Program-made: the position numbers and the translations under genes | Source: Olsenella sp. | Lineage (GTDB): Bacteria; Actinomycetota; Coriobacteriia; Coriobacteriales; Atopobiaceae | DNA length: 29,889 bases | Reading direction: 5' to 3' | Assembly: GCA_015062715.1 (NCBI GenBank) | Contig: SUUD01000002.1 | Location: forward strand, 1-29,889 | In this document: one piece after another, positions 15,033 through 23,207 of the stretch | How the letters are laid out: each line of letters opens with the position of its first letter | Position numbering within the stretch: position 1 is the first letter of the stretch | The notes under the pieces: model-generated | What the model was told of the DNA's origin: nothing | Database searches by the model: none | The model's input: the letters and a program-made list of their open reading frames with translations, nothing else

Positions 15033-16394
15033 ATGCTCAGGCGCAAGGCGTATGACAGGATGCTCGAGTGGAAGCGGGAGTCCAACGGCTCGACTGCCCT
15101 CCTCGTGGAGGGGGCGAGGCGTGTGGGCAAGAGCACCCTCGTGGAGGAGTTCGGGCGTAGGGAGTACCGCTCGTGCCTCGTCGTCGACCTCTTCCAGGCG
15201 CCGGCTGAGGTCAGGCAGTACTTCGAGGACAACCGCAACGACTTCGACACGCTGTTCCTGCTGCTGTCCACCTACTACCGCGTCGAGCTCTTCGAGCGAG
15301 ACACGCTCGTCGTGTTCGATGAGGTGCAGGCATACCCGCAGGCTCGCGGCCTCATCAAGTACCTCGTCGCTGACGGGCGCTACGACTACGTAGAGACGGG
15401 CTCTCTCCTCTCGATCAGGCAGAACGTTGACGGCATCGTCATTCCCTCGGAGGAGGTCGCCATGAGGCTCGACCCCCTCGACTTCGAGGAGTTCTGCTGG
15501 GCCATGGGGGAGAAACAGCTCTTCGACCTGGTCCGTTCCTGCTTCGAGCGGCTGAAGCCCCTTCCCGACAACCTCCACCGGAGGGCCATGAGGCTCCTGC
15601 GGGAGTACGCCCTGGTGGGGGGCATGCCCAAGCCGGTCGCGACCTACGTGGAGGGGAGGTCCTTCGCGCCGGCCGACGAGGAGAAGCGCCGCATCCTCGA
15701 ACTCTACCGGAACGACGTCGCCCGGTTCGCCAAGGGATACGAGTTCAAGGTGGTCTCGATCCTCGACGGCATCCCGGGGCAGCTCTCGAAGCATGAGAAG
15801 AAGTTCACCCTGGCCTCGCTCGGCAAGAACGCCCGGATGCGCGAGTACGAGGAGGCGTTCTTCTGGCTGGGCGACGCGCGCATCGCGAACATCTGCTACG
15901 CGGCGGCAGACCCCAGCGTTGGGCTCGCCCTCAACATGGAGCAGTCCGCCCTCAAGGTATACATGGCCGACACGGGCCTGCTCGTGACGCTTGCCTTCTC
16001 TGACTCCGCTGAGACCGGAGAGGAGGTCTACCGCGCGGTGCTCCTGGATGACCTGGGCATCAACGAGGGAATGCTTACCGAGAACCTCGTTGCGCAGATG
16101 CTCGTTGCCGCGGGGCATAGGCTCTTCTTCTACTCGCAGTCGGGCAGGAGGGAGGGGGAGGAACGCATGGAGATAGACTTCCTCGTGGTGAGGCCCTACG
16201 CCAACGCGGCGGGGAAGCCGAGGGTGAGCCCCGTTGAGGTGAAGTCCCCCAAGCAGTACGGCACCACGTCCCTCGACCGCTTCAAGGGGAGGTTCGGGAA
16301 GAGGATCGGGTCGGAGATAGTGCTCCACGCCAGGCAGCTCAGGGCGGAGGGGGACAGGCTCTATCTGCCGCTCTACATGGCAGGGCTGCTGTAA
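15033..16394 (+). CDS. AAA ATPase with C-terminal DUF4143 domain
   Basis: 453 residues. The N-terminal AAA part has a Walker A GARRVGKST (about 25-33) and a Walker B VVFDEVQ (about 96). The C-terminal DUF4143 part has the nuclease-like EIDFLV followed by VEVKSPKQYG, recalling a PD-(D/E)xK fold. The ATG at 15033 follows a GAGAGG ribosome site; an upstream TTG start is less likely. These proteins are common, often horizontally moved, and of uncertain role (defence or regulation have been suggested). It is a single-gene unit between riboswitch-like elements B and C, with direct repeats in front that may bind a regulator. Confidence 0.9.
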   Translation: MLRRKAYDRMLEWKRESNGSTALLVEGARRVGKSTLVEEFGRREYRSCLVVDLFQAPAEVRQYFEDNRNDFDTLFLLLSTYYRVELFERDTLVVFDEVQAYPQARGLIKYLVADGRYDYVETGSLLSIRQNVDGIVIPSEEVAMRLDPLDFEEFCWAMGEKQLFDLVRSCFERLKPLPDNLHRRAMRLLREYALVGGMPKPVATYVEGRSFAPADEEKRRILELYRNDVARFAKGYEFKVVSILDGIPGQLSKHEKKFTLASLGKNARMREYEEAFFWLGDARIANICYAAADPSVGLALNMEQSALKVYMADTGLLVTLAFSDSAETGEEVYRAVLLDDLGINEGMLTENLVAQMLVAAGHRLFFYSQSGRREGEERMEIDFLVVRPYANAAGKPRVSPVEVKSPKQYGTTSLDRFKGRFGKRIGSEIVLHARQLRAEGDRLYLPLYMAGLL

Positions 16395-16573
16395 AGAAGG
16401 CATGGAACCGGTTTCGGCAAATGTGGAGACCGGATGACCCGGCTCCTTAGGGCCGCTTGGGGCCACTTGGCGTGAGCTGTCGTAGGCACATGTCGTGAGA
16501 ATGCGGCAATATCGTTTCCGTCGCATACGCAAGGCCGCGACCGAAGGGATGAGTGTTACCTACAACTCGATAA

Positions 16574-16653
16574 GGGAGCTGGCGCACGCCGGCTGAGATT
16601 GGGTCCATTGCGGCCCTGACCCTCCAACCTGACCCGGGTAATACGCATTTCCC
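16574..16653 (+). ncRNA. TPP-riboswitch-like element C
   Basis: GGGA (16574-16577) pairs with TCCC (16650-16653) as P1, GAGCTGG and CCGGC form a P2/P3-like arm, CTGAGA is at 16593-16598 and AACCTGACCCGGGTAAT at 16626-16642. It is the most complete copy by helix layout. It is followed by a terminator and the tail box (16769-16785), then the convergent XRE gene. Confidence 0.75.
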
Positions 16654-16667
16654 GACAGTGTATTTCA

Positions 16668-16692
16668 GCTGCAGGCAGAGCGGCATTTTTTA
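16668..16692 (+). terminator. Intrinsic terminator after element C
   Basis: GCTGC (16668-16672) pairs with GCGGC (16680-16684), followed by ATTTTTTAT. Confidence 0.78.
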
Positions 16693-16828
16693 TGCGAATC
16701 CAGACGATTCCCAAAACGGGGTCCAAAACAGTACTGACGGAGTGAACGGCCCTGATGACCGAGGCGGCGAATCGATGAGTGGTTGTCACTTTCCGCACGG
16801 CATTGCATATGCCGCGCGAGCCATCGCT

Positions 16829-17296
16829 CTATGACCTGTCGTTGTTCCCAGACTTCCAGTGGTCGAGGGTCGGCAGGAGCGCCCCCATGAACGATACCGC
16901 CTCGTCAAGGCTCATGCCCGTTGCCTCCATAAGGTACGGTGCCGAGGTCTCGATTACGTCGTCCATGGTCTTGTAGGCAAAGGTGCCGTCGTCATAGCAC
17001 CACTTGCAGTAGGCGGGGTTCTCGGTGCCGTCGCTATCATGACCGCAATCCATGTTCGGAACGGAGAAGGGCGTGCCGCAGCACTGGCAGGACGGCTCCT
17101 GCGGCAGGTCGAGCAGCTGCATCACGGGAACATCGAGAACAGATGCGAGGAGCTTGGTCATGTCGATGCTCGGCGTGGTCTCGCCCGTCTCCCAGCGGCT
17201 GATGGCCTGGCGCGTTACGAAGACCTTCCGAGCGAGCTCCTCCTGCGTCATCCCGGCGTCCTTGCGGGCCTGTGCGAGCTTGTCCTTGAGTGCCAT
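16829..17296 (-). CDS. XRE-family regulator with zinc-ribbon domain, copy 1
   Basis: 155 residues. The N-terminal helix-turn-helix (about 1-60) reads LAQARKDAGMTQEELARKVF and TRQAISRWETGE. A zinc-ribbon-like segment follows with CQCCGTPF and YCKWCYDDG, and a C-terminal helical region (SLDEAVSFMGALLPTLDHW) ends the protein. It is nearly the same as the protein at 28063-28530. A 17-nt palindrome 58 nt upstream of the start suggests autoregulation; the palindrome also lies before the divergent 17412 gene. It converges on riboswitch-like element C. Ligand or target genes unknown. Confidence 0.9.
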   Translation of the reverse strand: MALKDKLAQARKDAGMTQEELARKVFVTRQAISRWETGETTPSIDMTKLLASVLDVPVMQLLDLPQEPSCQCCGTPFSVPNMDCGHDSDGTENPAYCKWCYDDGTFAYKTMDDVIETSAPYLMEATGMSLDEAVSFMGALLPTLDHWKSGNNDRS

Positions 17297-17353
17297 AAGG
17301 GCTCCTTCCCCCGTTGGTTGCTTCGACTATAGGCACGTTGCGCTACACTGCCA

Positions 17354-17370
17354 CGCAACAAGCTGTTGCG
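17354..17370. promoter_or_regulatory. Palindromic operator candidate, XRE copy 1
   Basis: CGCAACA and TGTTGCG separated by AGC. A half-site GTTGCGC lies nearby toward the gene. The same 17-nt design stands 59 nt before the second XRE gene (28589-28605). Confidence 0.6.
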
Positions 17371-17411
17371 CGGCGCCTCAGCGGTGCCGCAAGTCATGAG
17401 GGGGTGCACCG

Positions 17412-17654
17412 ATGGGATTGTTCGATAAGCTCGGCTTCAACCGCCGCCAGCAGTCGCTCAAGGATACCGTGCCCTTCGACCCTGCGACGCAGCGCCCCAT
17501 CATCCGCGCCTCCATCTGCACGGGCGAACGCGTGGCGGGCTTCAAGAACAAGGCCGACGGCCATTTCACCGAGGTCATGCTCATCCGCACCGCGGAGGAC
17601 GAGCAGCTGTTCAAAGAAGCCTTTGGCGTTGACGAGCTGAAGACGGAGTACTGA
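17412..17654 (+). CDS. Conserved small protein of unknown function (80 aa)
   Basis: 80 residues beginning MGLFDKLGFNRRQQSLKDTV, with PFDPATQRPIIRASICTGER and FTEVMLIRTAEDEQLFKEA. It looks like a conserved cytoplasmic protein of anaerobic bacteria, but I cannot attach a function. The ATG has a GGGGGT ribosome site. It is divergent from XRE copy 1 and shares its upstream region with the palindromic operator, so it may be under that regulator. Confidence 0.72.
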   Translation: MGLFDKLGFNRRQQSLKDTVPFDPATQRPIIRASICTGERVAGFKNKADGHFTEVMLIRTAEDEQLFKEAFGVDELKTEY

Positions 17655-17707
17655 TATAGCTGCTGCTGCGGATGGCGGAGGTTGGCGGTGCGCAGCTTCC
17701 AGCTCCC

Positions 17708-18721
17708 TCAGCCTACGATGGCATTGGCCGTCAGGTAGAACTTGCCGGGAAGCAGCTGCGCCCCTCTCCACTTGGCCTTCGTGCAGCAGGGGAGCAGCAG
17801 GATGATGACGCGCTTGATGCCCTGCTCCGACATCTGGGCACCCTTCTTTGCGAGCGGCGCACCCTCTATGAGGTGCCACCTGCCGTCCGCGATGCCCAGG
17901 TGCTCGTAGAAGGAGCACATCCTGCTCGCACTGCCATCATCGGCAAACGCGGCGCGCGTTGCGGCGCCCTCGCTTTCGAGGAACGAGGCGAGCGAGAACG
18001 TCTCTCCCAGCGTGCCATCCTCCATGATGTCGAATTGAAGCGAGTGGACGGGGCGCATGCCGGCCAGCTCGGAGATGGTGTCGAGCATGGCCTGGTCGTA
18101 GGCCTGAAAGCCTATCGCCTCGAAGCAATCGCGCATGTACGATGGATCGTCCGCGGCGAGGTTGCGTGCCTCGCCTTCAAGCCGCAGCTCCATGCGCGTG
18201 ACCTTTCCGGCCCGTCCGGGGAAGACGGCCGCGTACTCGCAGACCCACTCGCGCGGCATGCGCTCTGCCACCGCACGATAGAGCGGTGCGCGCCATGCCT
18301 CGCCTATGGCCTCGTAGAACGCCTCTGCAACATCGATTTGCCCCCTGTGCCGACAGTGGATGCCGGGGCGCTGCTGCGGGCCGCCGGCCTCGTCGAGCTC
18401 GAACTGAAGCGCGATGGGCGTCTTCCCCGGCCACGCCGTAGCCCAATCGATTGCCGCCTGTGCGGTGGTCTGGCCGTCATCCGCAAGGCGGTCTCCCGGC
18501 CGCAGCCCGGGCTGGTAGTTTCCCGAGAGCACATCGTAGCTGGGCTCGCCGAGAAGCGGGAACTCCACGATCACGCATGGCTTGGCGCGGTCGGTCGAGA
18601 AGCGCCGGTACGAATCGAGCGCGCGCTCGGGGCCGTCGCCGAAAAGCGCCTCGCGGCGGCCGTCGGCCGTCATGTGCTCGAATATGCTGGCCATGGCCTG
18701 CTCGTGGATGCTGTTCCCCAC
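17708..18721 (-). CDS. Unidentified 337-aa protein next to RiPP genes
   Basis: No family recognised with confidence. It is soluble, without signal peptide. Alternating beta-like stretches are visible (PIALQFELDEAGG, TRMELRLEG, HSLQFDIMEDG), and a late ILLLPCCTKAKWRGAQL segment. This pattern loosely recalls the ABBA-fold prenyltransferases of cyanobactin clusters, but only as a guess; a profile search is needed. The start is GTG at 18721 (GAGGAG ribosome site); an ATG about 27 nt inside is an alternative. It is divergent from the FAD oxidoreductase, and the two share an upstream region with two copies of a TAGAAT-containing box. Its position next to FAD, SPASM and epimerase genes suggests peptide tailoring. 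Confidence 0.65.
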   Translation of the reverse strand: MGNSIHEQAMASIFEHMTADGRREALFGDGPERALDSYRRFSTDRAKPCVIVEFPLLGEPSYDVLSGNYQPGLRPGDRLADDGQTTAQAAIDWATAWPGKTPIALQFELDEAGGPQQRPGIHCRHRGQIDVAEAFYEAIGEAWRAPLYRAVAERMPREWVCEYAAVFPGRAGKVTRMELRLEGEARNLAADDPSYMRDCFEAIGFQAYDQAMLDTISELAGMRPVHSLQFDIMEDGTLGETFSLASFLESEGAATRAAFADDGSASRMCSFYEHLGIADGRWHLIEGAPLAKKGAQMSEQGIKRVIILLLPCCTKAKWRGAQLLPGKFYLTANAIVG

Positions 18722-18753
18722 GCGTGCTCCTCGCCGTCGTCCTGCGCTCCGAA

Positions 18754-18780
18754 CCCCATTCTACACGGCCCCATTCTACA
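18754..18780 (-). promoter_or_regulatory. Tandem TAGAAT -10-like boxes
   Basis: CCCCATTCTACA occurs at 18754-18765 and again at 18769-18780, period 15. On the minus strand each contains TAGAAT, giving two candidate -10 boxes for the 18721 gene, or a duplicated binding site. Confidence 0.45.
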
Positions 18781-18867
18781 TGCGCGTGCGGGCTGCCGCA
18801 GCCCGCGGGCATGCGGGAAGCCATGATAGACTGAAGGCAGATGCGCTCGTATAGGAGGGAGGCCGTC

Positions 18868-19887
18868 GTGGCAGAGCGCGAGCTGCATGCCGAATACCTC
18901 GTAGTTGGGGCGGGAGCCGCGGGCTGCTCGCTCGGCTATCTGCTTCGCCAGGCGGGTTTCGACGTCCTCATCATCGAGCTCTGCGATCTCTCATCGAAGG
19001 ATAAGCTTTGCGGCGGCATCCTGGGAGACGGCGCGTTGCAGCAGCTGGAGAAGATCTACGGTGCCGATGCGGCCTGCGAGCTCCCATTGTTTCGTCCGCC
19101 GTATCTGAGGAGCCGGTGCCTCGGCCGCGAGATGGTGCAGCGTGCGTATTTCCCGGTGCTTCCGCGCAGGGCCCTCGACAGGTGGCTGCTCGAGCGCTAC
19201 ATCGCATCCGGGGGCGCCGTGCGCAATCTTGTGCGCCCCATCTCCATCTGCGCGCAGGAGCACGCGCTCATCTGCCAGGACCGTTCCGGCGGCGATACGC
19301 TGAGGATCACCTACGACACGCTCGTGGGGGCCGATGGAGCCTCCTCGGCGGTGCGCAGGATGCTCACCGGCAGAAAGCAACGCGTCTGCCCCTCGCTCGA
19401 AGGCAAGGTCGCCCCTGCAGGCACGAGCATCATCTTCTCGTACGATCTCGTGAGGACGGGATACTGCTGGTATATCCCCACCGGCACCGGGGCCAACGCC
19501 GGCTGCGTGATGTACGGCGGATCTGCCCGTGAATGCCGCGCCTGGCTCGATTCCTTCTGCGAGGCGAACGCGCTTGAGTTCCAGGGTGTGCGCGGCGCCC
19601 CCATTCCCACGGGCGACGACATCCTGCTCAAGGCGGCGGAAGATGTGTGGCTCGTGGGCGATGCGGCGGGCCTTATCGACCCGCCCACCAGCGGGGGAAT
19701 CTACCATGCGCTCGCGTCGGCGCGCTGCCTCGCATCGTCGTTGACGGGCGGGGCGCCCTATGAGGAGGCCATGGGCGCCTTCGCGGGGATGATAGCGGGC
19801 ATGGCCGAGCATATAGGCGAGCTCTCGATGTCCCGCGCCCTCTCCATCCTCGGCGGCGCGCAGGCCGTCCATGGAGGGGAACGCTAA
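18868..19887 (+). CDS. FAD-dependent oxidoreductase, geranylgeranyl-reductase-like
   Basis: 339 residues. The FAD-binding Rossmann motif VVGAGAAGCSLGYLL lies near the N-terminus, a LCGGILGDGAL segment follows, and the second FAD motif WLVGDAAGLIDPPTSGGIYH is near residue 265; this pair is typical of geranylgeranyl reductase/monooxygenase-type flavoproteins. The GTG at 18868 is preferred over an ATG at 18841 because AGGAGGGAGG lies directly in front. No membrane helix. It is divergent from the unknown 337-aa protein and lies upstream of a SPASM maturase, suggesting a tailoring oxidation or reduction, but the substrate is unknown. Confidence 0.85.
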   Translation: MAERELHAEYLVVGAGAAGCSLGYLLRQAGFDVLIIELCDLSSKDKLCGGILGDGALQQLEKIYGADAACELPLFRPPYLRSRCLGREMVQRAYFPVLPRRALDRWLLERYIASGGAVRNLVRPISICAQEHALICQDRSGGDTLRITYDTLVGADGASSAVRRMLTGRKQRVCPSLEGKVAPAGTSIIFSYDLVRTGYCWYIPTGTGANAGCVMYGGSARECRAWLDSFCEANALEFQGVRGAPIPTGDDILLKAAEDVWLVGDAAGLIDPPTSGGIYHALASARCLASSLTGGAPYEEAMGAFAGMIAGMAEHIGELSMSRALSILGGAQAVHGGER

Positions 19888-19932
19888 GCCTCTCGGATTT
19901 CGGGGGGCGCAGAGACGCGACTGGCGTACTTC

Positions 19933-19941
19933 GCGTATCAT
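19933..19941 (+). promoter_or_regulatory. Shared GCGTATCAT motif upstream of SPASM maturase C
   Basis: Exact GCGTATCAT, 60 nt before the ATG at 20001, in a gap of about 110 nt after the FAD gene. Confidence 0.5.
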
Positions 19942-20000
19942 CATCGGAACAGGGAGATGAGCCTCAACGAGGGGCCATCTGCGAGAGGGGATGCGCCTCC

Positions 20001-21407
20001 ATGGAAAAGAACGGCTACGTTCGCATCAAACCCGAGTACCTGCTGCGCGGATGGAAGGGGCTTCCCTATGCCCTCGTGAAGCGCGGCGGCGGGCGGCCGT
20101 ACTTCATGAAGCCCAACGTCTTCCGCACGGTGCAGTTCTGCAACGGGCGCTTCACCGCCGATAGCCCGGTTTTCATCGGAGGCGGCAAGGAGCACCTGGC
20201 AGAGCTCGACAAGTTCGGCCTCATCGAGTACCTTGACGAGCCCGGCAACCTGCTGCCCGACCAGGAGTACCGCTATTTCGACAACCGCTACCTCACGCGC
20301 GTGCACTGGTCGCTCACCGGGCACTGCAACTACCGCTGCAGGCACTGCTACATGAGCGCGCCGCACGCGGCGCTGCCGCATCCCACCACCGAGCAGTGCC
20401 TCGACATCGCCGACCAGATTGCCGATTGCGGCATCATGCGCGTCTCGCTCACGGGCGGCGAACCCCTCATCCGCAGGGATTTCCTGCGGATCGTGGACCA
20501 TATCCTCGAGCGCGGCATGAGAATCGACGTCATCATGACCAATGGGGCCCTCGTGGACGAGGCCCTGCTCGATGCGCTCGACGCGCGCGGCTGCCACCCC
20601 GAGTTCAACATGAGCTTCGACGGTCCCAAGCCGTGGCATGACTGGCTGCGCGGCGTCGAGGGCGCCCACGAATCCGTGCGCCGTGCGCTCGCGCTCTGCC
20701 ATGAGCGGGGTTTCGTCACGGGCACCGAGCTCGTGCTCCACAAGGGCAACATCGGCACGCTGCGCGAGAGCGTGAACATGCTCGGCGAGCTGGGCGTGAG
20801 CTCGCTCAAGGTGAATCGCCTCAACTGCGTGGGGGAGGGGGAGGCCCTCTCCGAATACGCGCTCACCGCACAGGAGGAGTTCGAGGCGTACCTCGACTAC
20901 ATCCCCCACTACCTCGAGGACGGCATGCCCGTGCCCATCCTCTCGCTCTCCGGGGTCTTCAGGGCCTTCGAGGGCGAGCTCTCGGTGGGCGCGGAGCGCA
21001 ATCCCGAGGACGGGGATTGCGGCCGTCTGCCGATCTGCGCATCGGCGCGCACCACGATGTATCTGGGTCCCGACGGGCGCATCCTTCCCTGCATCCCCAT
21101 GTCGGAGCGCGATACCACGAGCGAGCTGTTCCCGCAGGTGGGCAGCACGACCCTTGCCGAGGCGCTCTCCGATTCGTTCTACCTGGACTTTATCTCGACG
21201 ACGCTCGACGACTATCTGGCGCACAACCCGACCTGCGCGGCGTGCGCGTACAAGAATCGCTGCGGCGGAGGCTGCCGCGGTCGCGCTGTCGATGCCAACG
21301 GCGGCTCCGATCTGCTTGATAGGGATCCGGATGCCTGCCTCATCTTCAAGGGCGGCTACTACGACAGGGTGAAGAAGCTCATCGATGCGTACGAGGCGGC
21401 CAAATGA
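20001..21407 (+). CDS. Radical SAM/SPASM peptide maturase C
   Basis: 468 residues. An N-terminal part (about 1-100) with YLLRGWKGLPYALV matches maturase A at 7937-9328. The SAM-cluster motif CNYRCRHC (Cys 109, 113, 116) and LTGGEPLI (150-157) follow. The SPASM domain has PICASARTTMYLG with ILPCIPM, and CAACAYKNRCGGGCRGRA near the C-terminus. The ATG at 20001 is preceded by GAGAGGGG. Its stop overlaps the start of the epimerase gene (ATGA, 21404-21407), so the two were built as a coupled pair; the partner is now broken. Substrate peptide is not clear: the nearest precursor, at 22782, is a remnant. Confidence 0.9.
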   Translation: MEKNGYVRIKPEYLLRGWKGLPYALVKRGGGRPYFMKPNVFRTVQFCNGRFTADSPVFIGGGKEHLAELDKFGLIEYLDEPGNLLPDQEYRYFDNRYLTRVHWSLTGHCNYRCRHCYMSAPHAALPHPTTEQCLDIADQIADCGIMRVSLTGGEPLIRRDFLRIVDHILERGMRIDVIMTNGALVDEALLDALDARGCHPEFNMSFDGPKPWHDWLRGVEGAHESVRRALALCHERGFVTGTELVLHKGNIGTLRESVNMLGELGVSSLKVNRLNCVGEGEALSEYALTAQEEFEAYLDYIPHYLEDGMPVPILSLSGVFRAFEGELSVGAERNPEDGDCGRLPICASARTTMYLGPDGRILPCIPMSERDTTSELFPQVGSTTLAEALSDSFYLDFISTTLDDYLAHNPTCAACAYKNRCGGGCRGRAVDANGGSDLLDRDPDACLIFKGGYYDRVKKLIDAYEAAK

Positions 21408-22539
21408 CGGATGGCGCCGCCGAGGCGATCCTTCCCGATGCGGAGCGCATCCCGCATGTTGCCGCCCTGAAGCGCATCTTCGAGCTTTGGGTGATGGACA
21501 GGGGCTTCCACGACGCCTACCTCGCCGATCCCGCGCGTGCGCTTGCGGCGACGGGGCTCGATGTAGATCCGGAGGCCGTCCGCACGGTGCTCCTGCGCAC
21601 CCTTCCCGAAGGCGCGGCCGGCTGGGACGATGCTGACAGGCTGCCCGAGACCTTCACCTGATATAGGGAGTATGTCGAGGACAGGGCCCGCGGGAATGTG
21701 CTTGCACGGACGCGCGAGCTGCCCGTCGAGCCCCGCTTCCGCGACTGGGCTCTGTGGCAGATCCGCCGCTGCGATCGCGAGATGGGCGCGCGGGGCCGCT
21801 TCATGGCTCATCTCCCCATGGCGTTCGAACTCTCGAGCGGCTGCTCGGTGGGGTGCCCTTTCTGCGGGCTCTCAGCCGAAGGCTCGCCGGGTTGTATCGC
21901 CATACGGACGAGAACGCCGGTCTTTGGAGGGATGTCCTGGCGGCAGCCCATAGGGTCGTGGGGGAGTGCGTCGGCAAGGCCCCCTGCTACTACGCCACCG
22001 AGCCCCTGGATAACCCCGATTACGAGCTCTTCCTCGAAGACTATCTCGCCGAGTTCGGCCGTGTGCCGCAAACCACCACGGCGGTGGCGCTGCGCAACAT
22101 CGAGCGTACGCGGCATCTCCTGCAGTGGGGGCAAGCCGTCCGCGAGCACTTCGACCGCATCTCGGTGCTGAGCAGGGCGGACTTCGATGCGATCATCTCG
22201 GCGTTCACGCCAGAGGAGCTCATCTTCACCGACCTTTTGTCGCAGTTCAGGGAGGCGCCCATCAGCACCTTCATACAGGCGGGGCGCAATCGCGACGACA
22301 GCCAAGGCATCGGAAGCACCATCGCATGCGTGAGCGGCTTCGTAGTGAACATGTTCGAGCGCAGCGTGCGCCTGGTGACGCCCGTCGCCGCGAGCGACGA
22401 GCATCCAACCGGCGAGCAGATCTTTGACACCGCGACGTTTACCGATGGCGTGAGCTTCGAAGACGTGCTGCGCGAGATGATCGAGCGCCATATGCAAACG
22501 ACGATCGGTTTGGCCGATCTGTTCGCTACCGCGCGCTAG
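21404..22539 (+). pseudogene. PoyD-like radical SAM peptide epimerase, broken
   Basis: Reading through two lesions gives one protein of about 378 residues. The N-terminal helical domain has FELWVMDRGFHDAYLADP and TGLDVDPEAVR. A TGA at 21659-21661 follows PETFT, and the same frame continues YREYVEDRARG up to MAFELSSGCSVGCPFCGLSA, the radical SAM motif (C-x3-C-x2-C). Near 21880 one base is missing, and the next frame carries ENAGLWRDVLAAA, YYATEPLDNPDYE, PQTTTAVALRN and FTPEELIF. These are hallmarks of the radical SAM RiPP epimerases (PoyD family), which invert residues to D form. Two independent lesions argue for a true pseudogene. It overlaps maturase C by ATGA. Confidence 0.85.
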
Positions 22540-22736
22540 GCTCCAAATCCCAGGCTCTCCAGCACCTTCCGCGCGCGGTCGTAGTATCCGCTCAGGAAGA
22601 AACGGCAGGCATTGCGATCGCGGCCCATGGGGTCGGGCGCGCCGTTCTCGTCGACCGCCTTCGCCCGGCAGCAGCCCAGGCAGCGGGTTTTGTTAGCGCA
22701 CTCCCCGCATGCGGCGTTGCGATACGCTGGGCACAC
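22536..22736 (-). pseudogene. C-terminal remnant of a SPASM maturase
   Basis: 66 residues: CGECANKTRCLGCCRAKAVD, then CRFFLSGYYDRARKVL. This matches the last part of maturase C (CAACAYKNRCGGGC..., GGYYDRVKKL) and holds only the final SPASM cysteines. No radical SAM core is present upstream: an in-frame TAG lies just before the apparent GTG start. Its stop overlaps that of the epimerase (CTAG). Confidence 0.75.
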
Positions 22737-22781
22737 CGGCTACCACCTTGAAGATGCCGCCCAAGGCGAGCTGCGGCACCG

Positions 22782-22940
22782 GTGCTGGACGCGCAGGAGC
22801 TCGATGACGCCGAGCTCGCAAAGGTTGTGGGCGGCGGCGAGGGCTTATGCGTCATCGTGGGACTGTATGACGATGTTGATGCTGACTGCGGACATCCCGA
22901 GGGCTATGCGTGCGCCTGGCTCGGGGTCTCCTTCGGCTAG
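22782..22940 (+). pseudogene. Remnant of a Nif11-type precursor (leader end and core)
   Basis: About 52 residues in frame up to TAG 22938-22940: VLDAQELDDAELAKVVGGG then a core with CVIVG, DADCGHPEG and ACAWLGVSFG. Core cysteines and the C-terminal ACAxLGVS match the four intact precursors, closest to the one at 25675. The leader upstream of 22782 is missing and an in-frame TGA precedes it, so it is a scar joined to the SPASM remnant. Confidence 0.75.
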
Positions 22941-22987
22941 GTTTTAATCGTTCAAGGCCGCTTGCTCGCTGCTCACCGCAGATAACG

Positions 22988-23028
22988 CCCGCGCCCCTCG
23001 CAGCTCGTGCGGTTGCGAGGGGCGTGGG
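22988..23028 (+). terminator. 15-bp hairpin after the precursor remnant
   Basis: CCCGCGCCCCTCGCA (22988-23002) pairs with TGCGAGGGGCGTGGG (23014-23028), one G-T pair. Only a weak T-run follows. It probably ended the lost precursor's transcript. Confidence 0.6.
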
Positions 23029-23144
23029 TTCGCTTTGTCCGTTATGACGTGTTCCGTCAACTAGGCTGCCTGCGGCATGTGGCCGTTCCTCGATTATTCG
23101 GAAGGCGATCGGGGCGGTCCCGAAAGACGGCGACCTGCTCGAGA

Positions 23145-23153
23145 GCGTATCAT
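23145..23153 (+). promoter_or_regulatory. Shared GCGTATCAT motif upstream of dehydratase 2
   Basis: GCGTATCAT preceded by CTCGAGA, as in locus 1 (CTCGAGC), 55 nt before the aligned start at 23208. Conservation of this block between two otherwise diverged upstream regions supports function. Confidence 0.55.
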
Positions 23154-23207
23154 GAAACGACAGGGCCTTGTCTTTCGTGCGGGGATGGCTCTTGGCTCGA
23201 TCGGGAG

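Noticed and set aside
14721..16532. A 603-codon open frame on the minus strand
   Set aside because: It is the antisense shadow of the AAA/DUF4143 ATPase, whose Walker motifs are clear on the plus strand.
21404..21661. The 85-aa reading frame as an independent NHLP-type precursor
   Set aside because: The same frame continues past the TGA into PoyD-like sequence, and the short product corresponds to the N-terminal domain of that family; it has no Gly-Gly or core.
21659..21661. TGA as a selenocysteine or read-through codon in the epimerase
   Set aside because: No selenocysteine element was seen, the position is a linker rather than an active site, and a separate frameshift follows downstream.
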